From positions 1 to 64,000 of the forward strand of contig CAYPCW010000006.1 of NCBI GenBank assembly GCA_964409335.1: 64,000 nt of DNA, read 5' to 3'. The notes under the pieces are model-generated. The model was not told the DNA's origin and did no database searches. It was given only the letters and a program-made list of their open reading frames with translations. The DNA is from JABMOW01 sp964409335. Lineage in GTDB: Bacteria; Fidelibacterota; Marinisomatia; SCGC-AAA003-L08; JACNLC01. Shown here one piece after another: positions 17,543 to 26,800 of this stretch; position 1 is the first letter of the stretch, and every line of letters begins with the position of its first letter. The translations under genes and the position numbers were made by a program.

Positions 17543-17757
17543 TTTATCCGTTTATCAAAATTTTGTGTCAGTCTTTATCGGCTTCAACACCATTGTAATA
17601 TTTTATCGAACCATTGGTCGAAATTTAAACTTAATGGTTTTTATGTACCAATATTTATTTTGCTACCTGATTATCGGAATTAAATAATGTTGAGTGTGCT
17701 GATGGCAGGTTTATGGCGACTGCGAGAGAAGCGGTCATGCAGTCATCATATAAAGGG

Positions 17758-17790
17758 GTTTCCCGCCTGATCCGGGAACATTTTTTTGAG
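17758..17790. terminator. Stem-loop with flanking T/A run downstream of the ferredoxin reductase gene
   Basis: GTTTCCCG and CGGGAAC form a stem around a 7-base loop (17758-17779). On the plus strand it is followed by ATTTTTTT; on the minus strand, the direction of the neighbouring genes, the run after the hairpin is weaker (CCCCTTTAT). Probably a transcription stop for the reductase operon ending at 17810. Confidence 0.5.
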
Positions 17791-17809
17791 AGAGACGGAG
17801 GGTGTCAGG

Positions 17810-18625
17810 TTACCAATATTTTTCCAGATGAATTTCACCGGGTGATTTTTTCGAATGTTCCTTGAATCCTGCTTTCCCCAATACTGCAACAGCGGATTCG
17901 ATCATCGCCGGGTTCCCGCATAAGAAGATATGCGTATTTTCAGGTAATGGTCTGAATCCCCATGCGTTTTTGATGAGTTCTCTTTCCCATATGTTCTGAA
18001 CATAGCCAACTTCACCTCCCCAGGGAACGACTTCCTCGCCTGGCCGGCTGACAACTGGAATATAAGTGAAATTATCTGCAATATTCCGCAGCGTCATTAA
18101 TTCGGATCGGTAGCCCAGATCCCAGGAATGCCGTGCACCGTGAATCACTGCAAATTTTCGATTTTCGCCCAGTCTCAGGTGACTTCTGGTCATACTCATA
18201 TAGGGCGCAAGTCCTGTACCGGTGCCGATCAATATCAGATTTGTTTCTGGGGGGAGGTCATCAATCGTAAATACGCCCTTAATTTTAGGTGCAAGATGTA
18301 TTTTATCCCCGGATTTCATCGCAAAAATTCTGGGCGTGAGCGATCCGGATCGAACCAGCGTGATGTAGAGTTCAAGATATTCCTTCTGTTTGGACGCCGA
18401 TGCCACCGAATATGCCCTGAGAATAAATTTTTCGGGGTCTGCCACCGTATCTTCCCGATCTGCCATATCTGTTCTGGGCGCAGACCCGGGAAGACCCAAT
18501 ACCGCATACTGACCGGATTTAAATTCCGGTAATTCCCAGCCATCCGGTACAATTCTTAAAATAATAATTTCTGGCGATATACTGATTTTTTGACTCACAA
18601 ATGCGTTAAATTCTCTTTCTCCCAT
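17810..18625 (-). CDS. fpr: Ferredoxin--NADP reductase
   Basis: Protein of 271 residues with the two-domain FNR fold. The FAD-binding motif is RAYSVAS (RxYS) and the NADP site is LIGTGTGLAPYMSM. The nucleotide-specificity region is VIHGARHSWDLGYRSEL, and LCGNPAMIESA is also typical. It ends in EKYW, the aromatic tail seen in the Fpr group of bacterial enzymes. It exchanges electrons between NADPH and ferredoxin or flavodoxin in the cytoplasm. AGGAAG precedes the start. A short insert (about residues 50-65) in the FAD domain is unusual but probably harmless. Confidence 0.9.
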   Translation of the reverse strand: MGEREFNAFVSQKISISPEIIILRIVPDGWELPEFKSGQYAVLGLPGSAPRTDMADREDTVADPEKFILRAYSVASASKQKEYLELYITLVRSGSLTPRIFAMKSGDKIHLAPKIKGVFTIDDLPPETNLILIGTGTGLAPYMSMTRSHLRLGENRKFAVIHGARHSWDLGYRSELMTLRNIADNFTYIPVVSRPGEEVVPWGGEVGYVQNIWERELIKNAWGFRPLPENTHIFLCGNPAMIESAVAVLGKAGFKEHSKKSPGEIHLEKYW

Positions 18626-18686
18626 TGTTTTACTTCCTATAATTGTATATTAAATGCGGCATGTTACTTTTCATGAACGGTAAATC

Positions 18687-19178
18687 TCAGGGATGATATA
18701 AAGTCTGATTTCCCGTTTCAAGGTCCACTTCTGTAAATGTCTGTTTAAGTTTTTCATCAATCAACATGGTGTAAAATTTACGAACACCGGATTTCTGCTG
18801 GTCCCATAATAACAGGTGTTCCGCTATGTCGATGGCACACCACCTGAACTCTGCATGTTCTTTTGACAACCGCACATTTTTGGATCCTGTGACTGCCCCA
18901 AACACCGGTATCAGATTCATTCGATCTTCTCCCGCTTCATAATAATGGTTCACCTGATCGATGACCCATAATTTTTCTGCAGCCAAACCGGTTTCTTCAG
19001 TCGTTTCCCGTAAAGCGGTCATGTAGGGTCTTTCATTTTCACGAATTTTACCGGTCACACATTGCCATATCCCCGGATAAATTTGATCGTCAGCCCGTTT
19101 TAACAGTAAAAATTCAGGATGCCCGGATGACAGGGAACAGATGTGGCAATCCATTACCCGAACAACGATATCCGTCAT
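18687..19178 (-). CDS. Nudix hydrolase
   Basis: Protein of 163 residues. The Nudix box GKIRENE-x7-RETTEETGL is complete (G-x5-E-x7-R-E-x-x-E-E-x-G-L). The N-terminus (DIVVRVMDCHICSL) and GIWQCVTGKI resemble dihydroneopterin triphosphate and dNTP pyrophosphohydrolases; the real substrate is unknown. The ATG at 19178 overlaps the tgt stop by 4 bases, which decides it against one further upstream. Co-transcribed with tgt. Confidence 0.85.
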   Translation of the reverse strand: MTDIVVRVMDCHICSLSSGHPEFLLLKRADDQIYPGIWQCVTGKIRENERPYMTALRETTEETGLAAEKLWVIDQVNHYYEAGEDRMNLIPVFGAVTGSKNVRLSKEHAEFRWCAIDIAEHLLLWDQQKSGVRKFYTMLIDEKLKQTFTEVDLETGNQTLYHP

Positions 19179-20308
19179 GCGCCCTCTGCCCCAAATTGCA
19201 GAAGAAAACGCCGGGACCAAGGCGTAAAAGTATCATTTAAAATGGCCTGGCGGATGAGGGACATGAGATGCAGATAAAAATGAAGATTATGCTGTGTGGC
19301 AATCCGCAAACCCAATATCTCTTTGGTTTTGAACAGATGGTGGAGATACGCCCGGCTGTACTGAGCAGACATGGGTGCAAATCCCGAGTCATCGACGGGT
19401 GAAAAATCATACTGATATTTTGCATTCCGGATATTCACTTTCCCATCGAACGTAAATAGTTGACCATTTCGGGCATTCCGGGTTGGCATCACACAATCGA
19501 ATATGTCCACGCCTCTGGCAACGTTTTGCACAAGGTCGGCGGGTGTACCTACCCCCATCAGGTAGCGCGGTTTATCTACCGGTAAAATTTCACAGATAAA
19601 TTGAGTGGTATCCAGCATTTCATTTTTGGGTTCACCCACGGCCAGACCGCCGATAGCGTACGCCCCGGCGTCCAATGCCATCACCTCACCGGCAGATTGT
19701 TTTCGCAGGGCATGATCGGTTCCACCCTGAACGATGGGTAAAATCACCTGGTGATGTCCGTAAAGCGGATCTGTATTCCGGTAATGATCCATGCTTCTTT
19801 TTGCCCAGAGGGTCGTCTGAACCATAGCATCAGCCCAGGTTGACCGGTCTGCATCCCCGGGTGGACAAATATCCAGCATCATCATGAAATCCGAGCCGAT
19901 CGTTCGCTGGATGTCCACTACTTTTTCAGGGGTCAAATGGTGGCTGGAACCATCCAAATGGGATTGGAAGGTCACTCCGTCGTCGGAGATCTTCCGCAGC
20001 CCCGGGAGGCTGAAAATCTGAAATCCGCCGGAATCAGTGAGGATTGCCCCGCCCCAGTTCATAAATCCGTGTAAGCCGCCGGCTGCATGTAAGATGTCCG
20101 TTCCCGGCCGAAGGTACAGGTGGTAGGTATTGCTCAGGAGAATACCGCTCATCGCCCCGATCTCTTCTGATGATTGGGTTTTTACGGCTCCATAGGTTCC
20201 GACAGGCATAAAAAAAGGCGTCTCCAATGCTCCGTGTCCCGTATGAATCAATCCGGCTCTTGCAGAGGATTGAGGATCTGTTTTATGAAGTTGAAAAAGG
20301 GAGTCCAA
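19175..20308 (-). CDS. tgt: Queuine/preQ1 tRNA-ribosyltransferase (Tgt), lacking the zinc cysteines
   Basis: Protein of 377 residues from a TTG start 7 bases after the upstream gene. It exchanges guanine-34 for preQ1 in tRNAs with GUN anticodons. Catalytic regions are intact: LTDSGGFQIFSL (proton-acceptor Asp), GGLAVGEP, and GVDIFDCVMPTRNARNG with the nucleophile Asp. The structural zinc site, normally C-x-C-x2-C-x-n-H before YSRAYLxHL, is altered: the segment reads GFAPMSAQYSRAYLHHLF, so all three cysteines are gone while the His remains. The rest (LGLRIATQHNLHFYLHL) is normal. Function is likely kept but zinc-free. Confidence 0.92.
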   Translation of the reverse strand: MDSLFQLHKTDPQSSARAGLIHTGHGALETPFFMPVGTYGAVKTQSSEEIGAMSGILLSNTYHLYLRPGTDILHAAGGLHGFMNWGGAILTDSGGFQIFSLPGLRKISDDGVTFQSHLDGSSHHLTPEKVVDIQRTIGSDFMMMLDICPPGDADRSTWADAMVQTTLWAKRSMDHYRNTDPLYGHHQVILPIVQGGTDHALRKQSAGEVMALDAGAYAIGGLAVGEPKNEMLDTTQFICEILPVDKPRYLMGVGTPADLVQNVARGVDIFDCVMPTRNARNGQLFTFDGKVNIRNAKYQYDFSPVDDSGFAPMSAQYSRAYLHHLFKTKEILGLRIATQHNLHFYLHLMSLIRQAILNDTFTPWSRRFLLQFGAEGA

Positions 20309-20315
20309 AGGAAGT

Positions 20316-22127
20316 CTATGGTTGGACAGGGATGTGTTTCATGAGAAATGCCTCTACAGCACGATAGAAATCGAACATGTTCTCCTCGTTGCGGAACCCA
20401 TGCCCCTCATCTTCCTTTACCAGATACTCCACGCTGACTCCCCGGCTTCGGAGCGCCTCCACCATTTGGTCCGATTCACTTTTTTTGACACGGGGATCAT
20501 TTTTTCCCTGAACGATCATTAAAGGTGTTTTGATTTTATCGGCATTTAATGCAGGTGAATTTTCGGTGAACAACTGCTTATCTTTTTCCGGATGCCCGAC
20601 CATTTCATACATCATTTCAAGATATGGTTTCCAGTATGGCGGAATGGTTTCGAGAAAAGAAAACAGATTTGATACTCCAAATCCGTCGATAGCGCAGGCA
20701 TAGAAACCGGGTGTTTTTACAATCCCGGCAAGCGTTGCGTACCCACCATAACTTCCGCCATAGATGGCAATTTTTTGTGGGTTGGCTATGCCTTGATCAA
20801 TCAGATATTGAACGCCATCGGTAATATCATCCTGCATGGATAACCCCCATTGTTTGAAGGAAGCTTTCATAAAGGCTCTTCCATACCCCGTTGATCCGCG
20901 GAAATTCATCTGAAGTACGGCAAATCCACGATTAGCGAGAAATTGTACCGTCGGATCAAATCCCCAGACATCCCTGTGCCACGGACCGCCATGAGGATGC
21001 ACAACCAGAGGTAGTGATGCCGGCTCTCTATCCCCGGGAAGAGTGAGATATCCGTGGATGGTCAGACCGTCCCTTGCCGGATAGGCGATTGGGGTCATCT
21101 CCGCCATGTCATTCTCCCGCAACCAGGGTGAAAGATCAAACAGTTTGGTGAGCGCCATCGAGGAAATATCGCAGAAATAATAACTCCCCCGCGTCCTGTC
21201 GCTGCCGGAATATACCGTACAGCAGGTTTCGTCCCGATTCATTGACGTGACCGAATTGATATACCCGGGGAGTTTGCCATCGATAAACTGCTGTAGTCTT
21301 TCTCTTTCATCATCGAAAAAACGGTATTGTAATTTGGCAATGGTGAATGCGACGCCTGTAATCACTTTTCTTTTTTTAGAAAACAGTAATCGTCCCACAT
21401 CAACTTCAGGGTGTTGGAAGATCAACTCTGTTTCTTTTCCCGTTTCTAATTCAAAAGAGAAGATGGCTGATTTATCCCTGCCAACATTGGAAGCAACATA
21501 GATGGACTGGTTATCAAACGTAAAAAATAGCGGGGAAGCAACCTCCTTGAAATTATAGGTTGCAATGTTTCGCCATTGATCCGTTTCTGTTTTTCTGTGC
21601 AGAATACCTGTGTTCACCCCATCCGTGGTAGTGGCAAGTAAGAGATGACCATCATGATCAGTCACCCAGCTTGATACATTCCCCGGATTCTCTGCGGTCA
21701 ATTGCAGCTCACCGGTGTAAACCTGTAATCTGTAAACATCAAATATTTCACGGTTACGCAGGTTCATTTGGACCAGGATATGGTTATCATCCTTATCAAG
21801 AACATCTACGATGCCACATTTAACGGTTTCTTCGGGAGTCATATCAACCGCTTTTGACCCGTCTGATCCGATAGCATACAGCCGGGTATTCTCATCGCCA
21901 TCCCGATCTTTGAGATAGATCAACCGATCATTGTTTGCCCACACATAATCTGAAATATCCCGGTCTTCTATACTGGTTATCCGGGTTTTCTCGTGGGATG
22001 AAACGGGCATGACAAACAGATTTAACTGCCTGGCGAATGGTGCAAGGTAAGCAATATGTTTGCCATCCGGGCTCAGTTTAACATTGATAATCGCTGGTTT
22101 TTTGTAGAAATCTTCCAGGGGGATCAT
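20316..22127 (-). CDS. S9-family prolyl oligopeptidase/acylaminoacyl peptidase
   Basis: Protein of 603 residues: an N-terminal WD40/TolB-like beta-propeller (about 1-340, repeats such as IGSDGSKAVDMTPEE) and an alpha/beta hydrolase (about 370-603). The catalytic Ser is in AIYGGSYGGYATL (about 457), Asp in QGKNDPRV (about 545) and His in DEGHGF (about 575). HPHGGPWHRDVWGFDP forms the oxyanion region. No signal peptide, so probably cytoplasmic and acting on short peptides. GAAGGAAT precedes the start. It may share a transcript with tgt. Confidence 0.93.
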   Translation of the reverse strand: MIPLEDFYKKPAIINVKLSPDGKHIAYLAPFARQLNLFVMPVSSHEKTRITSIEDRDISDYVWANNDRLIYLKDRDGDENTRLYAIGSDGSKAVDMTPEETVKCGIVDVLDKDDNHILVQMNLRNREIFDVYRLQVYTGELQLTAENPGNVSSWVTDHDGHLLLATTTDGVNTGILHRKTETDQWRNIATYNFKEVASPLFFTFDNQSIYVASNVGRDKSAIFSFELETGKETELIFQHPEVDVGRLLFSKKRKVITGVAFTIAKLQYRFFDDERERLQQFIDGKLPGYINSVTSMNRDETCCTVYSGSDRTRGSYYFCDISSMALTKLFDLSPWLRENDMAEMTPIAYPARDGLTIHGYLTLPGDREPASLPLVVHPHGGPWHRDVWGFDPTVQFLANRGFAVLQMNFRGSTGYGRAFMKASFKQWGLSMQDDITDGVQYLIDQGIANPQKIAIYGGSYGGYATLAGIVKTPGFYACAIDGFGVSNLFSFLETIPPYWKPYLEMMYEMVGHPEKDKQLFTENSPALNADKIKTPLMIVQGKNDPRVKKSESDQMVEALRSRGVSVEYLVKEDEGHGFRNEENMFDFYRAVEAFLMKHIPVQP

Positions 22128-22282
22128 ATGTGAATTCCTTCGGGGTTAGATTTTAATAACAGGCTACCTTGCCCGGAGATTGATTTTCTTTGGTCAATTC
22201 CGTACTCCGGCTTTGTCATGCCTTCGTTGAATAATATTCAGGGTGCACGTTTCCCCAAAGTCGAGGTTCATGTGGAACTAAA

Positions 22283-22537
22283 TTATTTTTTGTCCGCTGA
22301 TTTCCTTTTTGGTGCAGCGGTTTTCTTTTTGGGTGATGGCGCCGTTGATTTTACCGCTGGTTTTTTTTTAGTCGGTTTTGCTGGTTTAATATCCGCTTTG
22401 GGTGATCTTGATCCCGCAGGACTGTCGGATTTTTTCTGACTGTCCGAGGCAAGCGATAAGGATTCAAGCAACCGCATTTTTAGGCGTTTTCTATTTTTAC
22501 CATGTTTCTTTTGGGCTAATTTATCTTTTTTATTCAT
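22283..22537 (-). CDS. Small very basic Lys/Pro/Ala-rich protein
   Basis: Protein of 84 residues, about a third lysine plus arginine. The N-terminal part (MNKKDKLAQKKHGKNRKRLK) resembles short basic proteins of many bacteria that may bind nucleic acid or ribosomes; the tail is made of SPK/PAKPTKKK-type repeats like histone H1. A strong GGAGAA precedes the ATG, favouring a real gene. Probably a nucleic-acid binding protein, exact role unknown. Confidence 0.65.
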   Translation of the reverse strand: MNKKDKLAQKKHGKNRKRLKMRLLESLSLASDSQKKSDSPAGSRSPKADIKPAKPTKKKPAVKSTAPSPKKKTAAPKRKSADKK

Positions 22538-22728
22538 TTATTCTCCATATATTTTATTATCTAGCAACAGCGCTGAAAATTATCCATTTATACCTTATGT
22601 ATTGACATAAGTCTTTCGGGCCACATGTATTTGTTTCAGATTGGGCGCAACGATGGATACCGGAATTCGACGGGTATTCCAATATCCCCGGACTAACATT
22701 CTTCTTTTAGCAGATCAGGCTGAATTTG

Positions 22729-25700
22729 CTAATAATCCAGACCGATGGAGAGATACCACATTCGTTCCGGTCTTCTGTTTGGATGAAACTGCCAGGCGTA
22801 ATCAAGCTGCCAGGGTAATCCCAGAAAAATAAACCGAGGACCCAGACCATACGTCCAGATAAAGTCTTTTGGATCTGAATTCCAGCTTTTACCGGTCCAC
22901 ATATCCGGGCGGTGGCCGCTCCACGCCATGCCAAAATCGGTAAAGAAGACACCATTGATCTGCCCTAAATATTTAATAGACGGAAAATAGTATATTAGAA
23001 AGGGTAGTCGAAATTCAAGATTGACAACGATGGCTTTATTTCCGGACCGTTCACTGATTTGGGTTCCCCTGACAGGGGTTATATATTTCGAAAAGAAGAG
23101 CGTCTCTAAATTATTGCCGGTGGTGTCATCAGCGGAATAATATCCGTCTTCCGAAGAAAACAACCAGGGTACACCGCCGACGCGGAATCTTTCGGCATTT
23201 TTCCCTCCGCTATACCCGGCATACATTCGGCTGGCAAAACTGATCCCGTTACCCAACGGAATGTAATGTCGTGCGTCCATACTCAGGGTATGGAAAAAGA
23301 GTTGATTGTTTCCCCATCTCGGGCTGTCCTGAAAACGGAAATATAACCGGTCCCCGGCAATTGGGTACATATAACTCCATCTTGTGTTGTCCCAAACCAT
23401 CCCGATGGTCGGAATTCCCACGGTCATAGAGTTGATGACTTTTTCACGGGTTTCGACCAACCCATTGTCGCCGACGGCTACATCATAAAAAATAGATTGC
23501 TCTGCATAATTATAGTCGAAACCATATTCCAGCCGTTGAAATCGTGAAAATGGTCTGGATGCGATAAATTCTATGGACAACAGCCTCGATCTCAAAACAT
23601 AAATACCCGGCGGTATGACGACATCGCCCGTATCGTACCAATAATCCAGGCTGGCCAGCCCCAATGTTGCACTGTGAGAAAATAAAAAATTAAAGTCCGT
23701 TCGTCTGGGGAGATAGCGATACATAAAAAAATAATCAGAATTCCTGACTGATATATTATCCATTTCGGTACCCAGATAGATCCGATGGTCTCCAAGGATA
23801 TCACTCCAGAGGAAAAAAGCCATCATTTGGGGGCTATACTGAGTGTTATAATCATAGTATGGCTGAATGAGATCTAAAGTAAACCGGGTTTTGTATTTGA
23901 AGGTGTGAAAAGCCCCGGTGGTATCATGAGTTTCGGTCCTGGTGAGCATAATGTCGGTTTCTTCAGTGACCGGTTCAGAATCATAATTTGAAAATATGTA
24001 ATTTTCGTAGGAACGCAGTGACTGGAGCCTGTCATTCCGGTCGTCTTTTAATAACAGATCCGGTCTGGTCTCATTTCGGATCAATGTCCACTTTGCCGGC
24101 GTGATATGGATATTCCGATCCGCCAGTTCCATTGGATTTTCCAGGGTATAAATGTCATATCCGCTATCTTCAAATCCGGCAAACACCAGTTGAGTATCAT
24201 CCCGGCTCCAGGAAATTTGTGAAACCCCGGATAAAAGATTGGTAATGGGTTTTGGCGCTTGGGATGAATCCGCTAAAAGATAAACATTATTGATGCCATA
24301 TTCGTCGGAAATAAATGCGAGCATTTTACCGTCATTTGAAGGGGCGGGATAGGATTCATTAAATGCAGTTTCGGTGATTCGTTCCATTTGTTTTCCATCG
24401 CGGGTGATGGCGTAAATGTCAGAATTTTCCACAGGATATTTTTCCGGGTTTTCGACGGTCATTCCGGTGACCAGATTCGGCCCCCGGTCAGAGACAAAAT
24501 ATAAGGATTCACCATCTGCAGACCAGGAGACCATGTCATCGGAGAACCAGTCATTGGTCAGATTGGTGAGTGTCTGAGTATCAATGTCGAAAAGATAAAT
24601 ATCGCTGGTGGCGCCATTATTTCCTATAAAAGCAATTTCACTGTTTTTCGGACTCCATGCTGCTCGGAAAATTCCTTCCACCGGCAATCTGAATTTTTCT
24701 TTTTTTCCGGTGACCACATCAACAATATAAAGGGCGTCAGATTTCCCTGACTTGGCGGCAAATGCGACTTGTTTCCCGTCAGGCGACCAGGTAATTCCAG
24801 GTTTGAGGATGTGTAATTCCTCGAATTCCGAATTTCTTTCTCCCTGAATAATTTTCCGAATAAATCGTCCGTCCTCAGCGGCGATAAGATACATTGCCAT
24901 GGGACCGTCCTTATTGGAGATGATGGCGATTTGTCTCCCATCCGGAGAAATTGCCGGAGCAATATTGTAGGTGTTTTCCAGTTTTTTATGATCGGTGAGC
25001 TTTCTGGCAATTTCTTTTAATGAGGAACGTCCTTCAATATCAGGCCAGTATTCTTTTTTCAAATAATTGTGCCACTGTTCGGTTAATTCTTTTTTATCAA
25101 TACCGAGAGCGACTTCCATCCCCATATCCACATGGTTCTGACGTCCGATTTGGATGAATATCTCTGAAATCGCTTCCTCACCCCATTTTTCGGTGATGAA
25201 TTTCCAAACAGACTGTCCGCCACGATAGGCTAAATACCCGGTTAGCCGGTCAATTTCAGGTAATTCGCCGCCGTTGATGGCGAGGTCGCGCATCCACATG
25301 TCTGAATTCGTATCCCACCCGCTTGAAAGATACTCTGCCAATCCTTCATTCATCCACCCGGGGATGGTAAATTTAATTTGACTATTGATCAGTGACTGGA
25401 GATTTCCGCCATATATCCGGTCATTAATAAACGCATGCACCAGCTCGTGATGAATCACGCGGCGGAATTCTTTATTCGATCCGTCAAAGGGAAGTACCAC
25501 GCGGTTTTTAAAGAGTTCGGTGACGCCGCCAACGCCTTCATACATATAACTTTCAACCACGTTTGTTTGTTGAAAGTCATTATGAGAATTGTAAATAATG
25601 ATGGAAACTCTGTGATTCAGTTCACCCAGCATCCGGGAGCTGATATCATCGTGTGCTTTTTCCGCTTCACTGGCGACCAATTCTGCATGAGATAATCCGG

Positions 25701-25842
25701 GGTCATAGTAGTAAATGTCAAAATGGGGAGATTTAATATAATTCCAGGTAATGTCATCATATTGCACAATATTTTGGCCAAATTGCGAAAAGACAATCCC
25801 AATAATTGTGGTGAAAAGAACAATATTCAGTTTTAATTTCAT
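22729..25842 (-). CDS. Surface protein: peptidase-MA domain + TolB-like propeller + outer-membrane barrel
   Basis: Protein of 1037 residues with a signal peptide (1-20). Residues 25-270 are a peptidase-MA (gluzincin) domain with HELVH at 132-136 and the third ligand Glu166 in GWMNEGLAEY. Residues about 290-600 hold TolB/PD40 propeller blades (ISPDGRQIAIIS, WSPDGKQVAFAA, WSADGESLYFVSD). Residues about 650-1037 look like a beta-barrel of the surface-antigen (D15/BamA-like) type, ending in WYLSIGLDY. Peptidase, propeller and barrel in one chain suggest a protease tethered to the outer membrane. The substrate is unknown. The gene is monocistronic, divergent from the LpxH-like gene. Confidence 0.8.
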   Translation of the reverse strand: MKLKLNIVLFTTIIGIVFSQFGQNIVQYDDITWNYIKSPHFDIYYYDPGLSHAELVASEAEKAHDDISSRMLGELNHRVSIIIYNSHNDFQQTNVVESYMYEGVGGVTELFKNRVVLPFDGSNKEFRRVIHHELVHAFINDRIYGGNLQSLINSQIKFTIPGWMNEGLAEYLSSGWDTNSDMWMRDLAINGGELPEIDRLTGYLAYRGGQSVWKFITEKWGEEAISEIFIQIGRQNHVDMGMEVALGIDKKELTEQWHNYLKKEYWPDIEGRSSLKEIARKLTDHKKLENTYNIAPAISPDGRQIAIISNKDGPMAMYLIAAEDGRFIRKIIQGERNSEFEELHILKPGITWSPDGKQVAFAAKSGKSDALYIVDVVTGKKEKFRLPVEGIFRAAWSPKNSEIAFIGNNGATSDIYLFDIDTQTLTNLTNDWFSDDMVSWSADGESLYFVSDRGPNLVTGMTVENPEKYPVENSDIYAITRDGKQMERITETAFNESYPAPSNDGKMLAFISDEYGINNVYLLADSSQAPKPITNLLSGVSQISWSRDDTQLVFAGFEDSGYDIYTLENPMELADRNIHITPAKWTLIRNETRPDLLLKDDRNDRLQSLRSYENYIFSNYDSEPVTEETDIMLTRTETHDTTGAFHTFKYKTRFTLDLIQPYYDYNTQYSPQMMAFFLWSDILGDHRIYLGTEMDNISVRNSDYFFMYRYLPRRTDFNFLFSHSATLGLASLDYWYDTGDVVIPPGIYVLRSRLLSIEFIASRPFSRFQRLEYGFDYNYAEQSIFYDVAVGDNGLVETREKVINSMTVGIPTIGMVWDNTRWSYMYPIAGDRLYFRFQDSPRWGNNQLFFHTLSMDARHYIPLGNGISFASRMYAGYSGGKNAERFRVGGVPWLFSSEDGYYSADDTTGNNLETLFFSKYITPVRGTQISERSGNKAIVVNLEFRLPFLIYYFPSIKYLGQINGVFFTDFGMAWSGHRPDMWTGKSWNSDPKDFIWTYGLGPRFIFLGLPWQLDYAWQFHPNRRPERMWYLSIGLDY

Positions 25843-26039
25843 AATGTAATTTAATAAACGGTGACGGATTTGACCTTATACCTTTGGATGGGTTAAAATG
25901 TTTCTTGCGGGTTTTTTCTCCGGAAGCAATCCGCAATACCGGTAACTCCGAAACATATCCTTTCCGGTTATGATACAATCAGGCTCATGCGGTCTAAAGA
26001 TTATGAGCTTACCAGATGAATTGACTAATTTAAGCCCGC

Positions 26040-26798
26040 ATGAAACTGCCTGTATATTTTATATCCGATAACCATTTCATGATGGATTTTGGTTCACGGG
26101 AAAAATCCCGCCGCCGCCTTATGTTTGACTTGTTTAAAGTCATTCGTTCAACCGGAGGAACACTCATCATCGGGGGTGATTTTTTTGACTTCTGGTTCGA
26201 TTATCGCCATGTTGTACCCAAGTACTATACCGATATTATATGCAACCTCTGGCTATTATCTTCTACAGGGATCGAAATTCACATCCTTGCCGGCAACCAT
26301 GACTATTGGGATTTTGGGTATCTTTCCGACCAGACCGGATGTGTATTTCATGCGGATGATTTTATGTTTAATCTTGATGATCAGGCCATAATTATTACCC
26401 ATGGCGACGGATTGCTTTCCTGGGACAGGGGATACCGGTTGATGAAAAAGATCATCCGTCATCGTTGGTGTATAGCTTTGTTTCGGTTTCTCCATGCAGA
26501 CTGGGGATGTTCTCTGGCGAAGTTTGTGTCGAATACGAGTAACCGTTACACTCATGCGAACGATGAAGGACATCGCATTCGAAGTGAGATTACCCAATAT
26601 GCAAAGCAAAATTGGACTGATCATTATCAGGTTATTCTCGTCGGACACTATCACCAAACCGGGATTCAGGATGAGGGGAACAGCAAATTAATCTGGCTTG
26701 GGGACTGGTTACAGCAATTCACGGTGACGATCTACGACGCATCAGGGTGGCATCAAACCTCATGGCAGGAGCAAATTCAAAATAAAAAACAGGAATAA
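26040..26798 (+). CDS. LpxH-like UDP-2,3-diacylglucosamine diphosphatase family phosphoesterase
   Basis: Protein of 252 residues, a calcineurin-like metallophosphoesterase. All metal motifs are present: FISDNHF (DxH variant D-N-H), IIGGDFFDFWFDY, LAGNHDYW, ITHGD and VGHYHQTG. The FDFWFDY aromatic pattern is typical of LpxH, which cleaves UDP-diacylglucosamine in lipid A synthesis, so a lipid A role is the likely reading; other phosphoesterases of this group cannot be ruled out. It lies 2 bases upstream of the following hypothetical gene. Confidence 0.8.
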   Translation: MKLPVYFISDNHFMMDFGSREKSRRRLMFDLFKVIRSTGGTLIIGGDFFDFWFDYRHVVPKYYTDIICNLWLLSSTGIEIHILAGNHDYWDFGYLSDQTGCVFHADDFMFNLDDQAIIITHGDGLLSWDRGYRLMKKIIRHRWCIALFRFLHADWGCSLAKFVSNTSNRYTHANDEGHRIRSEITQYAKQNWTDHYQVILVGHYHQTGIQDEGNSKLIWLGDWLQQFTVTIYDASGWHQTSWQEQIQNKKQE

Positions 26799-26800
26799 AA

